Shown here piece by piece: positions 34,719-42,973 of a stretch of DNA of 53,710 nucleotides. The stretch is taken from assembly GCA_945837185.1 (NCBI GenBank), contig CAMAMZ010000001.1, positions 1 through 53,710 on the forward strand. The letters run 5' to 3'. Positions within the stretch are counted from its first letter, which is position 1. The number at the start of each line of letters is the position of its first letter. The notes beneath the pieces are model-generated. The model did no database searches, was not told the DNA's origin, and saw nothing but the letters and a program-made list of their open reading frames with translations. The stretch comes from an uncultured Bacteroidales bacterium (GTDB lineage Bacteria; Bacteroidota; Bacteroidia; Bacteroidales; Bacteroidaceae). The translations under genes and the position numbers were made by a program.

Positions 34719-36295
34719 AAAAGTATCTTGTTCTTTTCATCTTGTTGGCATTGCCTCTGATGCTTCCTGCCCAGAAGAAAAAGGCAACAACCTCCAGAAA
34801 GTCCGTAGCCACGCATACAACTCGCAAAAAGAAGGCTAAGACTTCCAAGACAGCCTCCTATACCAATGCCTCCATCCGAGGCCTGCAAAGTCAGCGTGAT
34901 GCCATACAAAAGAAAATCAAACAGCAGGAAAAGGCGTTGCGTGCCAACAAGGCCGATGTGTCCAAGCGCCTCAAGAACCTGATGGCATTGAATAGCGAAA
35001 TTGATGAGAAACAGAAATCCATCGATGGTATTCAGAAGGACTTGAAGCAGATTGACGGCAACATAGGTATCTTGGAAACGCAACTGTCTACCCTGGAACA
35101 ACAATTGGAAGAAAGGAAAAGCAAATATATCAAGTCGGTTCGTTATATGGCACGCCACCGTACGGTGCAAGACCGGTTGATGTTTGTGTTTTCTGCCAAG
35201 AGTTTTCTGCAGATGTATCGTCGTCTGCGTTTCGTAAAGGAATATGCAGCCTATCAGCGTGCCCAAGGCGAAATGTTGAAGGTGAAACAGGCGCAGGTGG
35301 TAGAAAAAAGGCAGCAATTGCAGAATGTGCGTGGTGAGAAGAACCATTTGCTCAACAAGAATGTCAAAGCCAGGACTGAGCTCGAAGGCAAGCAGAATGA
35401 GCAGAAGGAAATGGTCAAAGGTTTGCAGCGCCAGCAGAAAACCATCCAGTCTATCATCGCGGAGCAACGCAAGAAGAATGAAATCCTGAATGCGCAGATT
35501 GATAAGTTGGTGGCCATAGAAGTTGCCAAAGCCAAGGCAAGGGCCGAGGCTGAAGCGCGTCGTAAGGCTGAAGCCGCTGCAGCTGCCAAGAAACGGGCAG
35601 AGGAACTGGCTCGTCGTAAGGCTGAAGCAGAAGCCAGAGCCAAGGAGAATGAACGACGGTTGGCTTTGGCTAAGGAGCGTGAGGCTCAGATGAAGGCTGC
35701 CGCAGAAGAAGCGGCCAAATCGAAGAAAGGAGAAGAACTTGCCCGTGCCGAACAGGCCGCCCGTGAAGCCCGTGCCACACGTGAGGCTGTAGAGCGAAAA
35801 GCCAAAGCCGATGAAGAACGCAGCAAGCGTGAGATTGCCAACGCTCGTAAGCATGCTGAGGATGCGGTGGGTCTAAGCTCTGCCGACCGCATGCTGAGTG
35901 GTGGCTTCGAAGCCAATAAGGGGCGTCTGCCCATGCCTATTACCGGTTCTTATCGTGTGGTGAGCCATTATGGCCAATATAATGTGGAAGGACTCAAAGG
36001 TGTAACGCTCGATAATAAAGGCATCAATATCCTGGGCAAACAGGGGGCTATGGCACGGAGTGTCTATGATGGCGAGGTGAGTGCCATCTTTGGTTGGGAA
36101 GGGGCCATGTTTGTCATGGTTCGCCATGGCTCTTATATCTCTGTATATTGTAATTTGAGTTCCGTGTGTGTCAGCAAGGGACAGAAAGTATCAACCCGAC
36201 AAGCCTTGGGCGTAGTGGGTCCGGAGAATATCCTTCAGTTCCAGTTGCGCAGAGGAACGGCCAAACTGAATCCGGAGTCGTGGCTGGGCAGATAG
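34715..36295 (+). CDS. EnvC-like coiled-coil protein with degenerate LytM (M23) domain
   Basis: 526 residues. Signal peptide 1-20 (LVLFILLALPLMLPAQ), then a lysine-rich stretch, a long coiled coil (about 50-370, with Ala/Lys/Glu-rich repeats such as ARAEAEARRKAEAAAA) and a C-terminal LytM domain from about 400. The zinc ligands of active M23 enzymes are not all kept: the first His-Asp motif reads LDNKGINI, the usual HxH reads HGSYISVYCN, and the last His position reads LQFQLR. The protein is therefore predicted not to cut peptidoglycan but to activate an amidase, like EnvC/NlpD. It follows the DUF4292 gene with an ATGA overlap. I see no ftsEX in the window. Confidence 0.88.
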   Translation: MKKYLVLFILLALPLMLPAQKKKATTSRKSVATHTTRKKKAKTSKTASYTNASIRGLQSQRDAIQKKIKQQEKALRANKADVSKRLKNLMALNSEIDEKQKSIDGIQKDLKQIDGNIGILETQLSTLEQQLEERKSKYIKSVRYMARHRTVQDRLMFVFSAKSFLQMYRRLRFVKEYAAYQRAQGEMLKVKQAQVVEKRQQLQNVRGEKNHLLNKNVKARTELEGKQNEQKEMVKGLQRQQKTIQSIIAEQRKKNEILNAQIDKLVAIEVAKAKARAEAEARRKAEAAAAAKKRAEELARRKAEAEARAKENERRLALAKEREAQMKAAAEEAAKSKKGEELARAEQAAREARATREAVERKAKADEERSKREIANARKHAEDAVGLSSADRMLSGGFEANKGRLPMPITGSYRVVSHYGQYNVEGLKGVTLDNKGINILGKQGAMARSVYDGEVSAIFGWEGAMFVMVRHGSYISVYCNLSSVCVSKGQKVSTRQALGVVGPENILQFQLRRGTAKLNPESWLGR

Positions 36296-36358
36296 CAGAG
36301 TCCAGCCAAGGCTCTTGTGCATGTGCTTTGACAGATAGCTGTGTCCATCTTGCGTATG

Positions 36359-36394
36359 CTCCTTGACAGCTTATAAGGATAAGCCGTCAAGGAG
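36359..36394. terminator. Hairpin between the EnvC-like gene and the M20 gene
   Basis: CTCCTTGAC (36359-36367) and GTCAAGGAG (36386-36394) pair, with inner arms CTTAT/ATAAG and a four-base loop. The right part lies inside the 3' end of the convergent M20 gene and includes its stop. No T tract, so its function as terminator is uncertain. Confidence 0.55.
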
Positions 36395-37432
36395 TTGTAG
36401 GTAGGTGTCTATAGCCTGACTTATTTCAGAAAGACAGATATATTCATCTGCGGCATGGGAGCGCGAGGAATGGCCTGGTCCCAACTTGAGCGATGGAAAA
36501 GACATCAAGGCCTGGTCGCTGAGGGTTGGGGAGCCAAAAGGTTGCATGCCCAATTCCATGCAGCGCATTACCAGTGGATGGGAGGTGCTGATATGAGAGG
36601 AACGCAGGCGGAAGGAGCGTGCCTTGACCGTCGATTTCAGATGACGGGCAATCAACGCATACACTTCCTCATTGTCATACAATTCATTTGTACGCACATC
36701 CACCACCATCTGACACTCGTCTGGTACCACATTGTGTTGTGTGCCGGCATGTATCACGGTGAGGGTCATCTGTGTAGGTCCCAGATAAGGACTCACCTTC
36801 TCAAAACGATAATCGTGAATCCATCGGATGTCGTCGAGGGCTTCATAAATGGCATTGATACCTTCACCTCTTGCCGCATGACCGCTTTTGCCATGTGCGG
36901 TCACGTCCAATACCATGAGTCCCCGTTCTGCTATGGCAGGTTGCATGGCCGTGGGTTCTCCCACAATGGCCACATCTATCTTGGGCAATAAAGGTAGTAC
37001 CCTGCTGATACCATTCTTGCCCGACACCTCTTCTTCAGCAGATGCAACATACACCATATTATAATTACGCGTGCGCGCGTAAAGCATGCGAAACACCTGC
37101 AGCAGCGTTACCAATCCTCCACCACAGTCGTTGCTGCCCAGTCCGTAAAGCTGGTCGCCTTCGATTGTAGGCGTAAAAGGTTGCCTTTTCCAACTCTCCA
37201 CTGGTTTCACCGTGTCGATATGCGCATTGAGCAGCAGGGTAGGCTTATCGGCCGAAAAGTCTTCTGTCACGATCCATACATTGTTGCCTTCCCGATGTGG
37301 CATCAAGCCATAGGCTTTTATCCTTGATTCCAGCAAATCGGCAGCGGCAGTCTCGTTGCGGCTTGTTGATGGTGTGGCAATCAGCGCCATGAGCAGGTCG
37401 ACGGCCTCTTTGAAGTATTCTTGTTTTTCCAT
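36371..37432 (-). CDS. M20-family deacylase, ArgE-like
   Basis: 353 residues. Metal sites of the dinuclear zinc M20 fold are present: NAHIDTV (His71, Asp73), GSNDCGGG (Asp102), SAEEEVSG (acidic pair near 133-135) and VGEPT. In Bacteroidota the closest relatives are annotated as acetylornithine deacetylase, and arginine synthesis in this phylum can use succinylated intermediates, so N-acetyl- or N-succinyl-citrulline/ornithine deacylation is a reasonable guess. Other M20 members (DapE, carboxypeptidases) cannot be excluded, hence no symbol. It diverges from the acyl-CoA ligase gene. Confidence 0.85.
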   Translation of the reverse strand: MEKQEYFKEAVDLLMALIATPSTSRNETAAADLLESRIKAYGLMPHREGNNVWIVTEDFSADKPTLLLNAHIDTVKPVESWKRQPFTPTIEGDQLYGLGSNDCGGGLVTLLQVFRMLYARTRNYNMVYVASAEEEVSGKNGISRVLPLLPKIDVAIVGEPTAMQPAIAERGLMVLDVTAHGKSGHAARGEGINAIYEALDDIRWIHDYRFEKVSPYLGPTQMTLTVIHAGTQHNVVPDECQMVVDVRTNELYDNEEVYALIARHLKSTVKARSFRLRSSHISTSHPLVMRCMELGMQPFGSPTLSDQALMSFPSLKLGPGHSSRSHAADEYICLSEISQAIDTYLQLLDGLSL

Positions 37433-37439
37433 ACGTGAG

Positions 37440-37447
37440 CAAAATTA
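37440..37447 (-). promoter_or_regulatory. -7 box immediately before the M20 gene
   Basis: Minus-strand TAATTTTG fits TAnnTTTG, with 7 bases between it and the ATG at 37432. The leader would be about four bases or less. Confidence 0.4.
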
Positions 37448-37490
37448 AGAAAAAAGTGCAAATAAGTTCTTATTTTACTTGAGAAATTTT

Positions 37491-37498
37491 TATCTTTG
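37491..37498 (+). promoter_or_regulatory. -7 box for the acyl-CoA ligase transcript
   Basis: TATCTTTG, 25 bases before the ATG at 37524. It lies inside the longer open frame that begins at 37479, which argues for the later start. Confidence 0.55.
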
Positions 37499-37523
37499 CA
37501 TAATTATAAATACTTTTAAGCGT

Positions 37524-39332
37524 ATGCAAACCATTTGTCATCTTTCTGCGTTGATTCATAAGCAAGCAGAAAAATATGGAAATCGCATTGCCATAACGTA
37601 TAAAGGTTTTGGCGAAACACAGTGGAAAACCATTTCCTGGCAGCATTTTTCCATGCGGGTCAAGGAGGTGAGCAATGCTTTGCTCAATATAGGCATCAAG
37701 CCGCAGGAAGCCATTGCCGTTTTTTCGCAAAACTGTGTGCAGTATTTGTATACTGATTTTGGAGCTTACGGTGTAAAAGCTATCACGGTTCCTTTCTATG
37801 CCACCAATAGCGAGCAGCAAATACAGTATATGATTAATGACGCTCAGGTGCGTGTTATCTTTGTCGGTGAGCAGGAACAGTACGACAAGGCGCAACGCAT
37901 CTTTCCACTCTGTGCATCGTTGGAGCGTATCGTGGTCTATGACGAGGCGGTACACATCGCGGAAGAAGAGACAAATGCCATCCATTTCAGCGAGTTTATC
38001 AAGTTGGGCGAAGGATTGCCTCGCCAGTCGGAGTTGGATATCTTGTTGCGTAACGTGTCTAACGATGACATGTGCAACATCCTTTACACCAGCGGTACCA
38101 CAGGAGAAAGCAAGGGTGTGATGCTCACCTACGGTCAGTATGAAGCGGCCTTGCGTGCCAATGGCCAGTGTGTCAATGTGAGTGAAAAAGACCGCGTCAT
38201 CGATTTCCTCCCCTTCACCCATATCTTTGAGCGGGGATGGGCCTACCTCGGTCTTACCGTGGGTGCCCAGCTCATCATCAATACCTATCCGCAGGAAATC
38301 CAGCAGTCAATGCGCGAAACGCATCCCACATGTATGTCGGCCGTGCCCCGCTTCTGGGAGAAAGTGTATGTGGCTGTAAAAGACAAAATCGATAGGGCTG
38401 GTGCCATCAAACAACGCCTTTTTGCCCATGCCTTGTCGGTGGGCAAACGCTACAATGTGGATTATGTCATGCAGGGCAAACGACCGCCGCTGGCGCTCGC
38501 CTTGGAGTACAAGATGATCGATCGCGCCATGCTTAGTATCGTGCGCAAGCAGATAGGACTCGACCATCCCAACATCTTCCCAACTGCGGGAGCTGCCATC
38601 TCACCTGCCATAGAGCAGTTTGTGCATGCCGTAGGAATCAACATGGTGGCAGGCTATGGCTTGACGGAGAGCCTTGCTACGGTGTCATGCGACCGAGGCG
38701 ACCAGCCTTGTACCATCGGTTCTGTAGGCCGTGTCATCGATGGTTTGCAAATCAAGATAGGCGAGAATGATGAGGTGCTGCTCAAAGGTCCTACCATTAC
38801 AAAAGGCTATTACAAGCGCGACAATGCCAATCAGGAGGCATTCGATGCCGACGGGTTCTTCCATACGGGCGATGCGGGCTATATCAAGAATGGCGAGCTC
38901 TTCTTGAAAGAACGTATCAAGGACCTCTTTAAAACATCGAACGGAAAGTATATCGCTCCGCAGATGGTGGAATCAATGCTGTTGGTTGACAAATATGTTG
39001 ACCAGATAGCCATTGTGGCTGAAGAACGTAAGTTTGTTTCGGCACTCCTTGTGCCCGATTTCCGTTTGCTGGAAGAGTATGCACGCCAGGCGGGTATTCC
39101 CTTTACGAGTCGGGAAGACCTGTGCAACTCGCCTCGTATCAATGCCATGATGATGGAGCGTGTTGAAACATTACAGCAGTCATTGGCGCATTATGAAAAG
39201 GTGAAGCGTATCACTTTGATTCCGCGTGCTTTCTCCATGGAATCGGGTGAGCTGACAAGTACGCTCAAGTTGAAACGACCGGTTGTCTACAAGAATTTCA
39301 AGGAGATAATCGATAAGATGTATGAGGAATGA
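37524..39332 (+). CDS. Long-chain acyl-CoA synthetase (AMP-binding)
   Basis: About 602 residues; activates fatty acids to acyl-CoA with ATP. The P-loop-like motif YTSGTTGESKGV is near 190-201; GYGLTES and FFHTGDAGYI with the hinge KERIKDLFKTSNGKYI supply the remaining adenylation motifs. The fold type is that of FadD/FAA1. Start MQTICHLSALI at 37524 is chosen because the alternative at 37479 precedes the -7 box. The stop overlaps the prfB ATG by four bases. Chain-length preference is not readable. Confidence 0.9.
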   Translation: MQTICHLSALIHKQAEKYGNRIAITYKGFGETQWKTISWQHFSMRVKEVSNALLNIGIKPQEAIAVFSQNCVQYLYTDFGAYGVKAITVPFYATNSEQQIQYMINDAQVRVIFVGEQEQYDKAQRIFPLCASLERIVVYDEAVHIAEEETNAIHFSEFIKLGEGLPRQSELDILLRNVSNDDMCNILYTSGTTGESKGVMLTYGQYEAALRANGQCVNVSEKDRVIDFLPFTHIFERGWAYLGLTVGAQLIINTYPQEIQQSMRETHPTCMSAVPRFWEKVYVAVKDKIDRAGAIKQRLFAHALSVGKRYNVDYVMQGKRPPLALALEYKMIDRAMLSIVRKQIGLDHPNIFPTAGAAISPAIEQFVHAVGINMVAGYGLTESLATVSCDRGDQPCTIGSVGRVIDGLQIKIGENDEVLLKGPTITKGYYKRDNANQEAFDADGFFHTGDAGYIKNGELFLKERIKDLFKTSNGKYIAPQMVESMLLVDKYVDQIAIVAEERKFVSALLVPDFRLLEEYARQAGIPFTSREDLCNSPRINAMMMERVETLQQSLAHYEKVKRITLIPRAFSMESGELTSTLKLKRPVVYKNFKEIIDKMYEE

Positions 39333-40450
39333 TAACAAGTGAACAGTTGAAAGATGTGATGGAACGGACCGATGCGTTGGCTCGTTACCTGTGTATAGAT
39401 CAGAAAAAAGTAGAGTTTGAAGAAGAACAGCTGCGCACCCAGGCTCCCGATTTCTGGGAAGACCCGAAGCGGGCGCAGGAACAGATGAAAAAGGTTAAGG
39501 CCATTGAGAAATGGCTCACGGGCTACAAACGGGCACGGGAATGTGCCGATGAACTCCAGTTGGCCTTCGACTTCTATCGTGACGAGATGGTTACGGAAGA
39601 GGAGGTTGACAATGATTATGCCAAAGCCATCCAGATTATTGAAGACCTGGAGCTGAAGAATATGCTTCGTCAGAAGGAAGACCCTATGGACTGTGTGATG
39701 AAAATTAACTCCGGTGCCGGAGGTACGGAAAGTCAGGACTGGGCTTCCATGTTGATGCGTATGTATATGCGCTGGGCAGAAGCACATGGTTATAAGGTGC
39801 GTATCTCCAATTTGCAGGAAGGCGATGAAGCCGGCATCAAGAGTGTCACCATGGAGATAGAAGGTGGCGAATATGCCTACGGCTATCTGAAGAGCGAAAA
39901 CGGAGTGCATCGCCTGGTGCGTGTCTCTCCTTTTAACGCCCAAGGCAAACGAATGACGAGTTTTGCCAGTGTGTTTGTCTCTCCGTTGGTTGACGACACC
40001 ATTGAGGTTGTCATTGAACCTGCACGCTTGTCGTGGGACACGTTCCGTTCAAGTGGTGCGGGTGGCCAGAACGTAAATAAGGTAGAGTCGGGTGTGCGTT
40101 TGCGCTATCAGTATGAAGATCCGGATACGGGCGAACAGGAGGAGATATTGATTGAGAACACGGAAACACGTGATCAGCCCAAGAACCGTGAGAATGCCCT
40201 CCGCCTGTTGAAGTCGCAACTCTACGACAGGGCCATGAAGAAACGTTTGGAGGAAAAGGCCAAGATTGAGGCTGGCAAGAAAAAGATAGAGTGGGGCAGT
40301 CAGATTCGCAGTTATGTGTTCGATGACCGTCGTGTGAAAGACCACCGCACTAACTATCAAACGGGCGATGTTGATGGCGTGATGAATGGCAAGATCGATG
40401 AGTTCATCAAGGCCTATCTGATGGAGTTCCCCGTTACCGATGAAGACTAA
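39329..40450 (+). CDS. prfB: Peptide chain release factor 2, single frame
   Basis: 373 residues; releases peptides at UGA and UAA. The codon-recognition tripeptide SPF is at 200-202, and GGQ at 245-247. The whole protein is read in one frame: at the usual frameshift position after ARYL, codon 22 is TGT (Cys, 39392-39394) instead of TGA followed by a shift. The ATG overlaps the acyl-CoA ligase stop, so translation may be coupled. Length and sequence are otherwise typical of RF2. Confidence 0.96.
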   Translation: MITSEQLKDVMERTDALARYLCIDQKKVEFEEEQLRTQAPDFWEDPKRAQEQMKKVKAIEKWLTGYKRARECADELQLAFDFYRDEMVTEEEVDNDYAKAIQIIEDLELKNMLRQKEDPMDCVMKINSGAGGTESQDWASMLMRMYMRWAEAHGYKVRISNLQEGDEAGIKSVTMEIEGGEYAYGYLKSENGVHRLVRVSPFNAQGKRMTSFASVFVSPLVDDTIEVVIEPARLSWDTFRSSGAGGQNVNKVESGVRLRYQYEDPDTGEQEEILIENTETRDQPKNRENALRLLKSQLYDRAMKKRLEEKAKIEAGKKKIEWGSQIRSYVFDDRRVKDHRTNYQTGDVDGVMNGKIDEFIKAYLMEFPVTDED

Positions 40451-40522
40451 CCTGCTGCTTCTATACTGTGTAGAGGCGCATGTAGCAAGCTGAATCAATG
40501 TACAATATAAAAATCAATAACT

Positions 40523-40663
40523 ATGAGCGAAAAGAAGAATCTGCGCCGAGCCAAACGTGAGGCACGGCAAGAAAAGGAGGCCAAGAATGTGGTAAGATGG
40601 ATCTTTGGAGTGCTGGTGTTACTGGCCTTTATATTCCTTGCCTATTCAATTTTTGCTGTATGA
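40523..40663 (+). CDS. 46-residue single-pass membrane protein
   Basis: Starts MSEKKNLRRAKREARQEKEA: about 24 very polar, basic residues, then a hydrophobic segment (WIFGVLVLLAFIFLAYSIFAV) to the end. It lies 72 bases after prfB and its TGA overlaps the ATG of the CYTH gene, so it is almost surely translated. Predicted orientation is with the basic part in the cytoplasm. I recognise no family. Confidence 0.7.
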   Translation: MSEKKNLRRAKREARQEKEAKNVVRWIFGVLVLLAFIFLAYSIFAV

Positions 40664-41166
40664 GTGGGCAGGAAATAGAACGAAAGTTTTTGGTCAGGAA
40701 AGGCAATGCGTATCAACGTGTTGCCTTTTCGCATAGCCATATCATACAAGGCTACATTCCGGCCGAAGGGGCAACGGTCAGAGTGCGTGTGCGCGATGAA
40801 CAAGCCTATCTCACCATCAAGAGTCGTTCACTCGATGGTGGCTTGAGCCGTTATGAGTTTGAAAAGGAGATAACGCTCGAGGAGGCCACCCAACTCTTGA
40901 AGCTATGCCAGGGAGGTGTCATCGACAAATGCCGGTATCTGGTGGCCAGCGAAGATGGCAAACATACTTTTGAAATTGATGAATTTTATGGCGACAATGC
41001 GGGCTTGGTAGTAGCCGAAGTGGAGCTGACTGCTGTTGATGAGGCTTTCGCCAAACCCGACTTTATAGGGGAGGAGGTTACCGGTGACCGTCGTTTTTAC
41101 AATTCCCACCTCCTGCACCATCCTTTTTCGCTTTGGCGCCACACCTTGCCGGAAGCATACAGATAA
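40660..41166 (+). CDS. CYTH-domain protein (triphosphate tunnel fold)
   Basis: 168 residues. The signature EIERKFLV (5-12) has the ExExK acidic-basic pattern of the CYTH superfamily, in which an eight-stranded tunnel binds triphosphates with divalent metal; TVRVRVRDEQAYLTIKSR and FEKEI add further tunnel residues. Members are inorganic triphosphatases, thiamine triphosphatases or, rarely, adenylate cyclases; small bacterial ones are usually triphosphatases. The ATGA overlap with the small membrane-protein gene fixes the start. The last 89 bases overlap the convergent VanZ-like gene. Confidence 0.9.
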   Translation: MSGQEIERKFLVRKGNAYQRVAFSHSHIIQGYIPAEGATVRVRVRDEQAYLTIKSRSLDGGLSRYEFEKEITLEEATQLLKLCQGGVIDKCRYLVASEDGKHTFEIDEFYGDNAGLVVAEVELTAVDEAFAKPDFIGEEVTGDRRFYNSHLLHHPFSLWRHTLPEAYR

Positions 41167-41500
41167 GTTGCACGATAACTACCCCTATGGCATCAGCGGC
41201 AAAATCCAGCCATTCTCCGCTGCGGGTGCCATGGGTGCAGTAGGCTTGTGCCAATTCCACCAGTCCGCCAAAGCCTATGGGCAGTAACAACGTGCAGCTA
41301 AGGCTGCGCCATGTGCTCCCTATTCCGTGCAGGCGGTGGTATTCTATCCAAAGAATCAGACTGAAACCTCCGAAAAGCACACAGTGGGTCCATTTGTCTA
41401 TCAGCGATACTTGATTGAGCGGTGTTTCCGGAACGGGCATGAGGCATACAACCCATATCAGCAACGCCATGAGTAGGGTAAACAGATAATTTTTAAGCAT
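41078..41500 (-). CDS. VanZ-like membrane protein
   Basis: 140 residues from MLKNYLFTLLMAL; an ATG 18 bases upstream is possible. There are about four hydrophobic segments (YLFTLLMALLIWVVCLM; CVLFGGFSLILWIEY; LSCTLLLPIGFGGLVEL; AIGVVIVQLICML). The conserved block is DKWTHCVLFGGFSL, then ELAQAY and SGEWLDFAADAIG, as in VanZ family proteins. Function is unknown; the teicoplanin link is historical. The tail after residue 125 (ARCGAKAKKDGAGGG) overlaps the CYTH gene in antisense and probably has little function. Confidence 0.8.
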   Translation of the reverse strand: MLKNYLFTLLMALLIWVVCLMPVPETPLNQVSLIDKWTHCVLFGGFSLILWIEYHRLHGIGSTWRSLSCTLLLPIGFGGLVELAQAYCTHGTRSGEWLDFAADAIGVVIVQLICMLPARCGAKAKKDGAGGGNCKNDGHR

Positions 41501-41533
41501 ATCTTTTGCGAAAAACATAAATTTACTTACTAT

Positions 41534-41568
41534 TTTGGTGTAAAAGTAAATAAAAAGCTATAAATTTG
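41534..41568 (+). promoter_or_regulatory. Probable promoter for the symporter genes
   Basis: A -7 box TAAATTTG at 41561-41568 fits well. TTTG at 41534-41537 is the best -33 candidate, though 23 bases away, longer than usual. Confidence 0.5.
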
Positions 41569-41596
41569 CAACGATTTTATCTTTTTTATTTTGAAT

Positions 41597-42955
41597 ATGG
41601 CAAACGATAGGGGAAGTTTTGGTAGTAAGTTAGGTATGATATTGGCCACGGCAGGCGGTGCCGTCGGTTTGGGCAACATCTGGCGTTTCCCGTATATGGC
41701 AGGCGAGAACGGAGGTGCTGCTTTCATCGTGATTTATGTGGTGTGTGTCCTTCTGTTGGGCATTCCCTGTATGTTATCGGAGTTCATCATAGGGCGTCGT
41801 GGGTCTTCCAATACCTTTCGTGCCTATGCCACGTTGGGCCAAGGCAAAGCATGGAAATACATTGGTTTGCTTGGTGTCCTTACCGGCTTTCTCATCACCG
41901 GCTATTATGCCGTGGTATCGGGCTGGTGCCTACAATATGTTTTTGCTTCCATTGTTGGTGAGTTGAAGGGCGACCCGGCTTATGTCAGTTCCTATTTTGC
42001 AACCTTCTCTCACGATGCCTTGCGCCCCATCTTGTGGACCGTTGTTATTTTGCTCATGGCCCACTTCGTGATTATCCATGGTGTAAGGGGTGGCATTGAG
42101 AAAGCCTCAAAGTTGATGATGCCCATCCTCTTTATCCTGCTTCTGGTCATTGTGGTGGCGTCCTGTCTGCTCCCCAATGCCGGTAAGGGCATTGAGTTTT
42201 TGTTTAAGCCCGATTTCGGCAAGTTGAACAAAGATGTCTTCTTGGGCGCCCTCGGTCAGTCGTTCTATTCCTTGAGCATCGCTATGGGCTGTATCTGTAC
42301 CTATGCCTCCTATTTCAAGCGGCAGACAAACCTCTTCCAGTCTGCCATACAGGTGTCATTGGTCGATACGTTCATTGCCATTCTCGCCGGACTGATGATT
42401 TTCCCGGCAGCTTTTTCCGTAGGAGTCAGTCCCGACTGTGGTCCGTCGCTCATCTTTATCACCCTTCCCAATGTGTTCAATCAAGCCTTTTCTGCCATGC
42501 CGGTTGTAGGATGGTTGGTAGGTTTGCTGTTCTATGTCCTGCTCTCTCTGGCAGCGCTCACCTCCTTGATGTCGCTGCACGAAGTGAGTACCGCCTTCTT
42601 CCATGAAGAGCTCCACATCACGCGGTCGCGCGGAGCCTCGTTGGTAACAGTATTGGCCGTCATCATGGGCATTTTCTGTTCCCTGTCATTGGGTGCTGTC
42701 CATAGCCTCCAGATAGGCGGCAAACCCTTGTTCGATGTCTTTGATTTTGTCACCGGTCAATTATTCCTGCCCATAGGTGGTTTCCTGACCTGCATCTTCA
42801 TAGGGTGGTATGTGCCTCGCAAGGTCGTGTGGGATGAGTTTACCAATTGGGGCACCGTTTCTCGCGGCTTGTTCCCCATCTATCTCTTTGTGGTGCGTTT
42901 TGTCTGTCCATTGGCCATCCTCACCATCTTCTTACATCAGTTCGGTATCATTTAA
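41597..42955 (+). CDS. NSS-family sodium-dependent transporter, copy 1
   Basis: 452 residues with about 11-12 membrane segments. Residues early in the protein (GGAVGLGNIWRFPYMAGENGG) are the highly conserved first membrane helix of the neurotransmitter:sodium symporter (LeuT-type) family, where sodium and substrate bind. Substrates in bacteria are mainly amino acids; which one cannot be told. ATG at 41597 is preferred over TTG at 41591. It is the first of a tandem pair, and 18 bases separate it from the second copy. Confidence 0.93.
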   Translation: MANDRGSFGSKLGMILATAGGAVGLGNIWRFPYMAGENGGAAFIVIYVVCVLLLGIPCMLSEFIIGRRGSSNTFRAYATLGQGKAWKYIGLLGVLTGFLITGYYAVVSGWCLQYVFASIVGELKGDPAYVSSYFATFSHDALRPILWTVVILLMAHFVIIHGVRGGIEKASKLMMPILFILLLVIVVASCLLPNAGKGIEFLFKPDFGKLNKDVFLGALGQSFYSLSIAMGCICTYASYFKRQTNLFQSAIQVSLVDTFIAILAGLMIFPAAFSVGVSPDCGPSLIFITLPNVFNQAFSAMPVVGWLVGLLFYVLLSLAALTSLMSLHEVSTAFFHEELHITRSRGASLVTVLAVIMGIFCSLSLGAVHSLQIGGKPLFDVFDFVTGQLFLPIGGFLTCIFIGWYVPRKVVWDEFTNWGTVSRGLFPIYLFVVRFVCPLAILTIFLHQFGII

Positions 42956-42973
42956 CACACAATATAACATAGC

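Noticed and set aside
34409..35854. Minus-strand frame of 481 codons over the EnvC-like gene
   Set aside because: Arises from the repetitive Ala/Lys/Glu codons of the coiled coil; Leu/Phe-rich product without a start context or family.
35520..35870. Ala/Lys/Glu repeats considered as a tandem DNA repeat
   Set aside because: The repetition is at protein level (coiled coil) and the bases vary between copies; it is part of the EnvC-like gene.
39287..39943. Minus-strand frame of 218 codons across prfB
   Set aside because: Shadow of prfB with no homology-like features.
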